Both the position numbers and the translations under genes were made by a program. Of a stretch of 34,513 nt of DNA, positions 18,711 through 28,339 are shown one piece after another. Below the pieces are notes generated by a model, which worked only from the letters and a program-made list of their open reading frames with translations, was not told the DNA's origin and searched no databases. Numbering within the stretch: the first letter of the stretch is position 1; every line of letters begins with the position of its first letter. The stretch covers positions 4,304,206 to 4,338,718 of the forward strand of contig BFEA01000010.1 in NCBI GenBank assembly GCA_003427395.1. Direction: 5' to 3'. Origin of the DNA: Chara braunii (taxonomy: Eukaryota; Streptophyta; Charophyceae; Charales; Characeae).

Positions 18711-19542
18711 CAGGGTTGTCACGCGGGGATCCCCNNNNNNNNNNNNNNNNNNNNNNNNNNNNNNNNNNNNNNNNNNNNNNNNNNNNNNNNNNNNNNNNNN
18801 NNNNNNNNNNNNNNNNNNNNNNNNNNNNNNNNNNNNNNNNNNNNNNNNNNNNNNNNNNNNNNNNNNNNNNNNNNNNNNNNNNNNNNNNNNNNNNNNNNNN
18901 NNNNNNNNNNNNNNNNNNNNNNNNNNNNNNNNNNNNNNNNNNNNNNNNNNNNNNNNNNNNNNNNNNNNNNNNNNNNNNNNNNNNNNNNNNNNNNNNNNNN
19001 NNNNNNNNNNNNNNNNNNNNNNNNNNNNNNNNNNNNNNNNNNNNNNNNNNNNNNNNNNNNNNNNNNNNNNNNNNNNNNNNNNNNNNNNNNNNNNNNNNNN
19101 NNNNNNNNNNNNNNNNNNNNNNNNNNNNNNNNNNNNNNNNNNNNNNNNNNNNNNNNNNNNNNNNNNNNNNNNNNNNNNNNNNNNNNNNNNNNNNNNNNNN
19201 NNNNNNNNNNNNNNNNNNNNNNNNNNNNNNNNNNNNNNNNNNNNNNNNNNNNNNNNNNNNNNNNNNNNNNNNNNNNNNNNNNNNNNNNNNNNNNNNNNNN
19301 NNNNNNNNNNNNNNNNNNNNNNNNNNNNNNNNNNNNNNNNNNNNNNNNNNNNNNNNNNNNNNNNNNNNNNNNNNNNNNNNNNNNNNNNNNNNNNNNNNNN
19401 NNNNNNNNNNNNNNNNNNNNNNNNNNNNNNNNNNNNNNNNNNNTTTTTTTTGGGGGGGGGGTCTGGAGCCGGGGTTGGGGGTGCCCACCCCCGGACCCCC
19501 GGAGCCCCGCCAGGGCCCCGGGGCCGGGGCTCGACAACCCTG
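18711..19542. mobile_element. Probable hAT-like DNA transposon, interior in N gap
   Basis: Terminal inverted repeats CAGGGTTGTC (18711-18720) and GACAACCCTG (19533-19542) are perfect over 10 bp. They are flanked by a near-perfect 8-bp duplication. The CAGGG end and 8-bp duplication fit the hAT superfamily. Only 24 bp on the left and 99 bp on the right are known, and 709 bases are N. The right part begins with T8G10 and is extremely GC-rich, with CCCCGG palindromes, unlike its surroundings. The real size may differ from the gap estimate. No transposase is visible, so it may be non-autonomous. Confidence 0.65.
18735..19443. other. Assembly gap, 709 Ns
   Basis: This is a run of unknown bases inside the probable DNA transposon. 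The highly GC-rich, homopolymer-flanked right border suggests failed sequencing through a strong secondary structure. Frames crossing it have no meaning. Confidence 1.
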
Positions 19543-19550
19543 ACAGGCAC

Positions 19551-20401
19551 ATGGAAAATTCAAGAAGAGATGAAACCCCACAACGAGAACGACATCAATT
19601 GCGCTAATGTAGCCTTTGAAGATGAATGGCAAAGACCTGAGAGGCCACGAGATAGACAAGGACCGGTACTGTTTATTGGACCACTGTCGAGACGGACACT
19701 AGGGAGGAGAAAGCGAAAACTTCTGGCCAACAAACCCTCGCCCCTTAAGGAAGGAGATAAATTGCACCCCTTGTCTGAGGAGGAAGGGGAAGAGCAAAGA
19801 GTAGAGGAGAAAAAAAAACGAAGAAAGGCAAAGTATACATGACAGTTGTGGGGGAAGGGATGAAGGAAGACAAAGTATGCAGAGCAGTTGTGAAAGAAAA
19901 GATAAAGAAAGAGAAAGTATGCAACACAATTGTGAGAGAAGGGAAAAAGAAAAAGAGAGGATGCATGACGAACGAAGCGAGCACGACACTTGTGAGAGAG
20001 GGTATACGAACTTTGAAGAGGGATACGAAAGAAGGACAAACATCCCCTACAACTTGAACCCTGAAAACTTTACAGGCGAGTTCAGCCCTGTACAGGAAGA
20101 AGGGAATGAGAGTGAGGATGAGGTACATGAGGTCATTGCAATTAGTAGTGGCAATGAAACGGATGAGATCTCAAGACCCAGAGAAGAAGGACAACCTTCA
20201 ACAAGTGGGCCGAAGGAAGGAACCTCCAAGTGGGAGGAAAAATTTGGACCAACACTCAGTGATTGGTTTGATCAATGGATCAGTGTAATCAAGCATGATT
20301 GGATCATTAAGGCCAGGAGATTGATAAGGGCCGGGAAGTTGGTTACACCCATGGACTTTTACAATGAGGAGGAAATGCAAGAGATTGCGAGGAAAAAATA
20401 A
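19551..20401 (+). pseudogene. Post-pol accessory reading frame, unknown function
   Basis: Between pol and the 3' untranslated region lies a coding-like block that I do not recognise. A frame open from the transposon end to 19842 encodes an Arg/Glu-rich protein with a 'QGPVLFIGPLSRR'-like stretch and an acidic, then Lys-rich end. A run of nine A (about 19809-19817) looks like a one-base slip. The continuation, in another frame to 20401, has four 14-codon repeats with Cys-Glu-Arg cores, an acidic linker and a W-F-D-Q-W segment (about 20260-20275). It ends in a helix-like basic tail. An ATG at 19551 opens a different frame that stops at 19607, so the true start is unclear and may lie before the DNA transposon. 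Extra frames after pol are known in some plant Tat-lineage elements; a degraded duplicate of gag is another possibility. Confidence 0.5.
19835..20002. repeat. 42-bp coding tandem repeat, 4 copies
   Basis: Units start at 19835, 19877, 19919 and 19961, exactly 42 bp (14 codons) apart, with no frame change. In the 19877 frame each contains a Cys, in three of them followed by Glu-Arg, and a charged Lys/Glu/Arg stretch. The last unit is the most diverged. Confidence 0.85.
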
Positions 20402-21202
20402 GAAATTTGGCCTCCGACCTGGGAGCCAAAGGACCAATGGAAAGTGATGACGAGCGAACGCCCAAGCGGCAAAGGGATAATGGCAATAAGAGAAATTAGG
20501 CATAATGGGCATTGTGACAAATTTTGTATTTCACAATTTGATGTGGTAAAGCTTGGCTAGTATGAATAAGACTATTGGGGATAAGCAAGACAAAGACGAG
20601 TCAGAATTTAGCTTAAATGAGCAAGAAAACAGTTTTTGAGTTTCTTTTCGATGTGCTACCTTAAAAAGGATTCTGTGTGAGAATCATTGACAAGGGACAT
20701 GGGTATGAGACTAGTTGGGATGGTTGAATTACGAACTTTGGACAAGACAAAAATTATATTTTGGATGGAGACTATGAAAATGGATTGATTGAGCAAAGCA
20801 AAGCAAAGCATTGAGTGTCAGTTGAGTACAAGAGAGGTTAGGGAACTTATGGGTAGAGCGACATGAGGATGTCTTCCCGTAAGAGTCAAATCCAACCCAG
20901 TCAAAGTCGTGTCGCAAGGCACAAAGTGACGAAAGTGAGCAAGAGTGAAAAGGACAAAAGGACCCCGCGTTCTGATCTATGGTTGAATGGCCGGACGGGC
21001 TAGCACTGCCTGAGGTTGAAAGCCTCCGCTTGAGTGCTAGACGCTAAGTCGGGTGTATGCATGACGTCATTGAAATCAACAACTTTATTGAGAAAATGAT
21101 GAAAGATACCGCACGCAGAAAACTGTATAGATGACCACTTTCTAACCCCCCCTAGTAAAAGATGGGATCCGTGTCCTCAAGGCCCACCCCCTCGGACGCT
21201 AG
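20402..21202 (+). other. Non-coding start of the 3' untranslated region
   Basis: There is no gene, hairpin or clear repeat beyond short direct motifs such as (GCAAA)n near 20795. Stops are frequent in every frame. It belongs to the outer element by position, between the accessory frame and the tandem-repeat blocks. Confidence 0.5.
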
Positions 21203-21385
21203 CATTGAGAATGGAAAAGAATGACCCTAACCAGACCATTCGACTTGAGAATGGAAAAGAATGACCCATACCACACTGTTTGACTTGAGAATGGAAAAGA
21301 ATGACCCTAACCAGGCTATTCGACTTGAGAATGAAAAATAATGACCCTAACCAGGTTGTTCGACTTGAAATAGCAAAATGACCCC
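21203..21385. repeat. 40-bp tandem repeat, about 4.5 copies
   Basis: TTGAGAATGGAAAAG-type starts occur at 21205, 21245, 21285, 21325 and (diverged) 21365, a strict 40-bp period. Units contain 'aatgaccctaaccag'. It is the first of several short arrays in the 3' untranslated region. Confidence 0.92.
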
Positions 21386-21449
21386 TGATAAGAGTCATTT
21401 TAGAGATGCGCACTGTGGTCCCCTTGCATGACTGCTTGATCAAGGTTGA

Positions 21450-22015
21450 TTGAGAATGTGAATGGAAAAGGTTGTCGGATCGGTCATTGAAATAACCATG
21501 AGAAGGATCAAAAGAGATGGATGTGAATGAAAAAGGCCGTCAGGTTGGTCACAATGAGAAAGAGAAGGATGAAAGATTGGAACGACCGTCGGGTCGGTTA
21601 TGAGAAACAACCGTGGAAAGAAGGATGTGAAAGGTCGATGACTTGACCGAAAGAATCAGCCTTCGGAATAAGATTGGATGAGTTTGACAGAGATTCGGGA
21701 AGACAGTCGGGACGGTCATAAGTAACAGCCTTGAAAAAAAACTGTAAAAAAAAAATTGAGATGAGAGAGGCTGACGAAACGGTCGCAAGAGGCAGGCATC
21801 AGAATAAGAAAGATTTGGATTGGGAAGACCGTTGGGACGGCCATGAGAAATAGCTTGTGAGAAAAAATGGAGATAGAGGATTGAGGATGGACCGATGGGT
21901 CGGTCATGAGAAATGGCCTATTGAAAAGAGGCTGCCGGATCGGTCATGAGAAGTGACCTTATTGAAAAGAGACTGCCGGATCAGCCATAAGAATCACCCT
22001 TGAAAAAAAATTGGA
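21450..22015. repeat. Diverged repeats with a 'GTCGG.TCGGTCATGAGAA' core
   Basis: About eight irregularly spaced units share a core like 'gaccgtcgggtcggtcatgagaaa.agcctt', seen near 21470, 21535, 21585, 21705, 21825, 21895 and 21940. Spacing varies from about 50 to 120 bp. They read as an old tandem array broken up by indels. Confidence 0.65.
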
Positions 22016-22945
22016 AATAGCATTGGATTGAGCGTTTGCCTGATAATTGAAAATTGCATTGCATAAACAGGGGACCCTAGGCAAATTGAAAAGTGGTCGC
22101 CGACCATGGAAATAGCAAGAGATTGAGTCTTCCTCCTTCTTCTAGTCTCAAGCCTCAGCATGAGGGGGATATTGGTGCCTGCACCACGACCCCGGGAGCT
22201 CTGCCCCATAGGAAAATATCCAAGCGCGACCTGTTGCTTGTAAGTAGGACACCAGGTTAAAGGATCAAGGTATCATATATAATACTCGACATCCGGAACC
22301 AACTCCGACAACGAGCTCTAGTCGGAAGGTTCAAACCGCGCCTCGCGTTGAGTTCCTAAAACGTTCAGGGCCCGAAGATGGCCCGGAAGTTTGCTCTTCT
22401 AAGTCTTGTTGACCCTCCCCAGTGTGGTGTGAGAGGCGGTCTGGTTGTTTGGGATGAACCTAGGCTGCTCGCATTAAGTCAAGCGGCACCGTCCACGGGG
22501 AAGGTCGGTGCGAGGTACCGGGTGGAGTCGGCCAGCAGCACAAGACAATGACACCGCCCTGCCGAAACATTACAACCGTTCTGGGGACTAACCACGAGGT
22601 CTTCGTAACTGCACTCGCAAACTAATAGAGAGCCCTAACTCTCGTGAGAAGGAAGAGGCCGGATCCATAAAACTTACCATTCAGGAGGAACGATTCGCAA
22701 ACGAGCCACTTATGGTTTGACGGGGTTCTGGGAGGTATGGAATGGACCTGCCTGTCAAATGCGAGGACGTACCTCAATGATGACGTCTGTCTCCAAAGAA
22801 GTGGCCGCCGGACTAAGTGGAGGATGGGATGAGTTATCAGCAGGGGAAGGACTTATCACTCTTCCTTTTAGGGGGCGATGGGCCGGCGTCCGTCCACTTA
22901 ATTGGCAGGCAAGGTCTGCGTACCTCCAAGTGAGAACCAGTTGCC
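22016..22945. other. Unassigned 3' region, possibly a separate insert
   Basis: No gene is supported. The composition shifts to higher GC after about 22170. A 'catgagggggatattggtgcctgcacc' stretch at 22158-22184 resembles a polypurine tract followed by an LTR start, which hints at another inserted fragment. No matching second boundary was found. Small frames here (for example 22717-23040) have no recognisable features. Confidence 0.35.
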
Positions 22946-22976
22946 CGATGAGGACATTGCGATTGAGTGGGGGGAA
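22946..22976 (+). promoter_or_regulatory. Second polypurine-tract-like sequence
   Basis: This 31-nt segment matches the true pre-LTR tract (24204-24234) at 27 positions or close to it, including GATGAGGACAT and GAGTGGGGGGAA. No LTR follows it (next bases GGCGTGC). It may be an auxiliary plus-strand primer site, or a remnant of a duplication of the element's 3' end. Confidence 0.6.
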
Positions 22977-23035
22977 GGCGTGCTTTCTACCTAACGACAA
23001 AGCGTGCGAAAAAAACAACAGTCAAAAGCATGAAA

Positions 23036-23525
23036 ATTGATTAAGCTTGGGTTTGAGAAAAGGTCCGGCAAGACGCCAGAAAGAAATGTATGAGAGAATG
23101 GATTAAGCTTGGGCTTGAGAAAAGGTCTTGCAAGACGCCAGAAAGAAATGTATGTGAGAATGGATTGAGCTTAGGCTTGAGAAAGGTTTGACAAAACGTC
23201 AGAAAGAAATGCATGAGAAAATGGATTGAGCTTGGGCTTGAGAAAGGCCCGACAAGACGCCAAAAAGAAATGTATGAGAGAATGGATTGAGCTTGGGCTT
23301 GAGAAAGGCCTGGTAAGACGCCAGAGAGAAATATATGTGAAATTGGTTGAGTTTGGGCTTGAGAAAGGTCTGGCAAGACGCTAGAGAGAAATGCATGTAA
23401 AATTGCGTGAGCTTGGGCCTGAGAAAGGTCTGGCAAAATGCCCAGGAAGAAATGCATGTAAAGATTGATTGAGCTGAGACTTGAGAAAAGTCTGACAAAA
23501 ATTATTGCATGAGAGACTGCCTGAA
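23036..23525. repeat. 61-bp tandem repeat, 8 copies
   Basis: GCTTGGGCTTGAGAAA-type landmarks occur at 23045, 23107, 23169, 23230, 23291, 23351, 23411 and 23473, a 60-62 bp period. Each unit also contains 'gacgccagaaagaaatgtatg'. It is open for many codons on the minus strand only because the repeats lack stops there; no gene is inferred. Confidence 0.95.
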
Positions 23526-23884
23526 AACATACCAAAGGAGGTTTGTTTGAATGACCAAGAAGACTCGTGTACGAAACTATCTAAGAAAGGGTTGCGGAAG
23601 CTAGCAGATGAGACTGGAGAATTGCAAGAAACAACTTGAGAAGGACTCGAGGGGCCTAGCAAAATGGTCATGAGAAGCACGGGGAGAGACCGCATGAGAA
23701 TGAGTACGGGAAGCCTAAGAAGAGGCTGAGGGTGTTGAATGAGACAAAATACGGAAAGAGCCAGCAAAAGGCAAAGAGAATGAGCAAGCTAAGAATAAAA
23801 CCAAAGAGAGGAATAAATCGGGTTTGAGCAGGCACAAGGCCAAGAAAGAGGGGAGCATCGCATTTGAGTGGAAGGAAAAGATGG
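23526..23884 (+). other. Non-coding spacer between tandem arrays
   Basis: Purine-rich sequence with frequent 'gagaa' and 'aagga' words and no gene, clear repeat or boundary. It is part of the outer element's 3' untranslated region by position. Confidence 0.45.
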
Positions 23885-24055
23885 CCAGAAACACAGATTG
23901 CACGGACCAAAAAAAGGATTATATAATGCATTGAGGATGACCAGAAACACGGATTCCACAGACCAAAAAGTAGACTATATGATGCATTTAAGAATAGTCA
24001 GAAACATGGATTGCACGGGTCGAAAAGTTGATTGTTGGATGTTTCAAGCTTGAGA
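23885..24055. repeat. 57-bp tandem repeat, 3 copies
   Basis: CCAGAAACA.GGATT.CAC starts lie at about 23885, 23941 and 23998. The first two units are close; the third diverges after 'gtcgaaaag'. It is the last array before the polypurine tract. Confidence 0.88.
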
Positions 24056-24203
24056 AATAAACACGAATTACGGAAGTCGGAAAGCGGAAAACATAGGAAG
24101 ACATAGGAGAAATATTGAAAAAAGGACCCCGACAAACTAGCCATCTATCCTATCTCACTTCTCCCTTCTAATCTGCTTCCCTCATTAACCACTGACTGGT
24201 GCG

Positions 24204-24236
24204 CGATGAGGACATCGTAAATGAGTGGGGGGAATG
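24204..24236 (+). promoter_or_regulatory. Polypurine tract before the 3' LTR
   Basis: A purine-rich GAGTGGGGGGAATG run directly precedes TGTCGGG, the LTR start. This is the plus-strand primer site expected at the 3' end of an LTR element's interior. It fixes the orientation of the outer element (+ strand) and shows that the LTR at 24237 belongs to it. Confidence 0.88.
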
Positions 24237-25357
24237 TGTCGGGACTAGTGGGTCCCGAAACAAGTCCGGACCCTTGAGAGGTGGTATACGACAGAATTGT
24301 GCATAATAGAGAAACAGGAGGAAAGAGAGATAGGAAGTATGAAAGGCTAAGGCATAAATGTATGCGCCTAAGGACCTAGGGAATGCCCAGGGCCGCCGGA
24401 ACCACTGCACCAAAAAGAAATTAGTAGAATAACAAGCGGCGAAGGGTCGTAGGAGAATAATAAAGGCGGCCCGTCTTTTCGAAAGAAGAAGAACCGCAAA
24501 AAAAAATAATGCCCTGGGTTGTGCGCAGGAAGAAAGGAGTTAAGGGGGTCATGAAAATAGTGTTCGAGCACTGACACGTGAGAACGGAGCATAGGGCCAA
24601 GAGGGTCACTGAAGTGCGATATAAGAAGGGTCAAAGGGCCATGAGCCAAGTAAGGAGCTGCGGTGGAAAAAACCGGCGCGTGCGAGACATAGAAAAAGAC
24701 TAGAAATGGGGCAGCCATGGGGTGGAAAATGCTAATAGAGACCAAGACACCGCAAGGAAAAGTGTCGGGTACCATATGAGACTAAGTAAAAATAATGACA
24801 TTTTGGGGCCAAGTACCGGCGGAACAAGTGTCGGCGGGACAGGTGTCGGCGGGACCACTGGCAGCACAAGTGTCGGGGACTACCGCGGGACAAGTAGCAG
24901 GGACTCGTGATGTCCAAAGGAAAAAGTTGGGAAGGACCATGAAAAAAATATACCTGAAGCAAAACGTGTCATCAAGATCAAGATCTAAACGACCAAGAAT
25001 ATTAGCACCACTAGTACAAACACTACTGGAGGCAAACAGGAAGGCTAAAACAGAAAAGAAAGCAAAGAAGAAGTAAAGGAAGAGGTATGGCAGCAATCTA
25101 AATATCTCGGATTAACCACCTCGAAGAAAATGGAACCTAGAGAGGCTCCATGTGAAAAATAGACTCCGGGAGAAAATCAGAGCAAAAGGGGTCACAATGG
25201 GGAAGAAAAAGAGGCAAAAGGAGGTTCCCTTAGGCATGGGGGAGCCTCAATTGCAGTCCGAAAAATAAGGGACTGCACCTTGGGCATAGGAAGGGCCAAA
25301 ACTAAGAGGAAGGACCTAGAAAAGGCCTTAACGGCTCGTTGGCACTTGACACACACA

Positions 25358-25381
25358 AGTAGGGACTAGCAGGTCCCTACT
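25358..25381. repeat. Conserved LTR hairpin, perfect 9-bp stem
   Basis: AGTAGGGAC (25358-25366) and GTCCCTACT (25373-25381) are exact reverse complements around a 6-nt loop. It is equivalent to 2724-2747 in the first LTR and related to 26626-26649, where one pair is A-T instead of G-C. Confidence 0.85.
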
Positions 25382-25516
25382 GTCAGAAAGTGGAAGGAAA
25401 AGAAAAGAAAAGAAAAGAGAAAAAGGTCTTAACAATAAAAAATTGTCACTTGGGGAGATACATCCGTAACCAGATACATTCTAGGATATGGCGGTTGCAA
25501 AGTATCTTGATTTTCT

Positions 25517-25550
25517 CTTTATTTTGTAGAGAAAATCAAGAAAAATAAAG
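25517..25550. repeat. Stem with a compensatory change, 3' LTR copy
   Basis: Arms 25517-25525 and 25542-25550 are exact reverse complements. Compared with 2877-2910 both arms changed at the pairing position (G-C to T-A). Confidence 0.6.
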
Positions 25551-25718
25551 GCTCCATGCAACCGAGATGCAACAGATTGCATAGGGGAGGGGAAACACAT
25601 ATTTTAGGTGCATCTGGGGCCAATATTGAGTCCGTATGCACTTGGAAATTGACTGTTACATTTTGTTTTTGTTTGGGGCAAGTTGTGGGGCCATGAGGCT
25701 AAGGAAAAAAACATTATG

Positions 25719-25742
25719 GCAGTCCGAAAAATAACGGACTGC
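25719..25742. repeat. GCAGTCCG / CGGACTGC hairpin
   Basis: There are 8-bp perfect arms (25719-25726, 25735-25742) around AAAAATAA. Variants lie at 25253-25276 (7-bp arms), 2535-2558 and 3079-3102. Confidence 0.8.
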
Positions 25743-26259
25743 ATAGGGGCGCCTAGGCCAAAAGGAAAAGGGTCTTGGCTCACCCAAGACACTAGAAAAG
25801 AGTGTCTTTGGCGTGGATAAATAAAAACAGTAAATGGAGGCTGTGAGATAGTGGATCTCGTTGTGTAGAATATTCGCGGCACTTAGTCCAATGAGAAGAA
25901 GGGATTGGGGTTGCCGGGGACAAAGGAGCCCCAAATAAAAAGTGGGACATCATCGAGAATGATGTCGGGGACAAAATGACCCAAATAAAAACAGTTGAAA
26001 TTTGGGACATGCGCCGGTGGGACCACAGTCGGGACTAGAAAATGAAACTGGCGTGGGAGAGTGGCGGGGACTTGAGTGGTCCCAAGGGGTTAATGAGCTG
26101 GCAAAAGGGGAGGAGTGTGCAAGCAAGCAGCGCCGTCAATATCAAGATCTTGACGGTGACACATATTAGCCACTGTGAGTGGAAAACTGAGAGAGCCTAG
26201 GGAGAGGGTGGTAGGAGGCAAAAATGAGAGAAACAGGGTAAAGGAGGGACTGCCCAGCT

Positions 26260-26277
26260 GTCCGAGATATCTCGGAC
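26260..26277. repeat. Perfect 18-bp palindrome
   Basis: GTCCGAGATATCTCGGAC is fully self-complementary. The counterpart at 3619-3636 has one mismatched pair. Confidence 0.9.
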
Positions 26278-26625
26278 TAGCAAGGCATAGGAAAATAGAG
26301 CCTCAATAGACTCTATCCAGAAAATAAGCTGCCAAGAAAAAATCCGATCACAAGGGGGTTCAAAAATGAGAAAACGGAGGCAAACGGAAGCCCCCATGAG
26401 CATGGGGGATTTATTATTGCAATCCGAGTTGCAACGACCAACTGCTGGCAATTAATCTGGTCATGAATAAGGTTCTAAGGCCTAGAAAGAGAGTTCACAG
26501 CAGCTTGACACTTGTCACAACATAATAAAAGAAAAAGGTAAAAAAATTAGAGAAAAAGGAGGGGGGATGAGACAAAAGGGGAGAAAAGAGTGGTGGAGAA
26601 TGTGCCGGCCAGGTGGGACTGACAC

Positions 26626-26649
26626 AATAGGGACTGGCAGGTCCCTATT
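26626..26649. repeat. Conserved LTR hairpin, perfect 9-bp stem, second site
   Basis: AATAGGGAC (26626-26634) and GTCCCTATT (26641-26649) pair exactly around TGGCAG. It differs from the 25358 hairpin by an A-T for G-C exchange on both arms. Confidence 0.85.
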
Positions 26650-27852
26650 GTGACCTCATCCCTACATATTTTGTGGAGGGCAATCCAGATTGCAGAGATA
26701 ATGCCCTTGGGGCATTATCTCAGTAACATCTGAATTAAAAAGGAAAAAAATAAGTACAAATGCAAAAAGGAGTTGGCCTTGTTTTTTGTGGGCCATGGAT
26801 CTGAGATCAGATCTCATGGAGGAGAGCATGTGGCCGTTTTTTGTGGGCCAGCTCAAAGGGCCAACTCCGAGTTGGTAGACCAAAATGGAAGGAAACAGAA
26901 GAAGGAAAAAAACAAACTGTGCATTTGGCCCAAAAATAGGGCCAAATGCAGCAAAAATTGAAAAAGTGAGCCAGGGGCTCCAAATTGAAGCAAGGAGCAC
27001 TTGGGGATAACTCGGAATAATGCCGGCCTTCGATCTCGGCCAGATCCAAGACTGAGATTGCTCTGAGACATGGGAAAATATCTCGGTCTATCCAAAATGT
27101 GGTAGGAATAACAAAAATCGAGAAAAAGACCCGCAAGTTTTTTTTTCTTTCAAGTGAGGCTGCCCCTTGGGCATTTGGACTCAAGGGGGCAGCATTTGGA
27201 AAAGAAAAAGAGGCTTGAGGAAGCCCAAGAGGCAGTCCGAGTTGGTACCAACCACTTGGACTGCATGTACTTGGCCAAAATGAGGCTCAGGTGCCCCCGG
27301 AGAGGCGTAGTGGTGGAAACTGGCCATGGGGGTACCTCGGTTTACTTAGAGGCACATAGGGAGGCCCATGGGCTGGCCGGTACACCAGTTTCAGCCTTCA
27401 TAAGCTGGGGGAGCAGTCCACCACACTCACATTTGCATGAGGAGTGCCCATGCTGCCCAAGTGAGCTCAAAGGAGCACTCTACTCACTTGGAGTGAGAGG
27501 AGGGGAACCACTGCCAGTTGGGAGACTTGGAGGAGGTTGTAGGCTAGTGAAGGCAACCGTTGGAGCTAGTGTGAGTAGTGGTGGCCCAAGGAGGTGGTCT
27601 GCCATAGCCCCCAGGCTGTGGGAGAGAGAGGGAGGCCTGAAGGAGCCCATTCAGCCCACCTAGAGGGGAGGACTCCATAGCCTTGGTTGTTGGAGCTTGC
27701 CATAGCCAGGGAGAGGCTGGAAAAGGAAGAAGATGAGGTTTGAGGAAGAAGAGAGTCATAGCTAAGTGAAACCTGTGCAAGGGAGAGAGGAACTCCATCA
27801 AAACTGGTCTTCAACACCAAGAGGATATAGGAGAGGTGAGTGGGGCCAAGAA

Positions 27853-27856
<4 letters not shown>

Positions 27857-27910
<54 letters not shown>

Positions 27911-27920
27911 CTTTTTTTTT
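27857..27920. repeat. Poly-T tract
   Basis: A nearly pure T run of over 60 bases at the same place as 5236-5310. The length is likely imprecise. Confidence 0.95.
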
Positions 27921-28339
27921 TCCTTTGCTTCTTTAATCTTCCACTCCTTCTTCATCCCCTCTCCTCTCCTCTCTCCTCATCTCCTTTCTCCCTCCATGGC
28001 TAAAGGTTCCCAAATGTAGGGAAGAGATAGGGAGTAGCTCCTCCATTAGTAGTGTCTCCATGATGGCCACTTCCTTCACTCCCTGAACAAATCGCCACTT
28101 TGAGCCATGTGATTCCTAGCTTGAAGGAGAGTTTAACTCATTCTCACCTCAAGATCTCTCTCTTCCTCCACTTGGGGGCAAATCGTTACATTGGTTCTCA
28201 CTCAGGCCAGCTTGTTGGTGATACCTGCCTCTTCTATTGTCCAATTTTTCACCTTGTGATGATCCGATTCAAGTATGGTTGCTTTCATGAGCCCTAGGCA
28301 GGTGTTTGAGCAAGTCTCACTCACATGCAACACTCTTTC

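Larger units (their letters stand above)
24237..27856 (+). repeat. LTR left domain of the 3' LTR
   Basis: It is the counterpart of 1545-5230, with the same order of motifs and about 85% identity by eye. A triplicated 'gtcggcgggac' minisatellite near 24820-24870 is more expanded here than in the first copy (2140-2170). Several hairpins are better paired than in the first copy (25358-25381, 25719-25742, 26260-26277, 26626-26649). Confidence 0.8.

Noticed and set aside
18531-19842. Frames of 275-400 codons spanning the N gap
   Set aside because: Most residues are unknown bases. Only the part after 19550 was considered, as an accessory frame.
23041-23535. Minus-strand 164-codon repetitive protein
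   Set aside because: It arises from the 61-bp array lacking stops on that strand. Unit length varies between 60 and 62 bp, so phase is not kept as in a real repeat protein.
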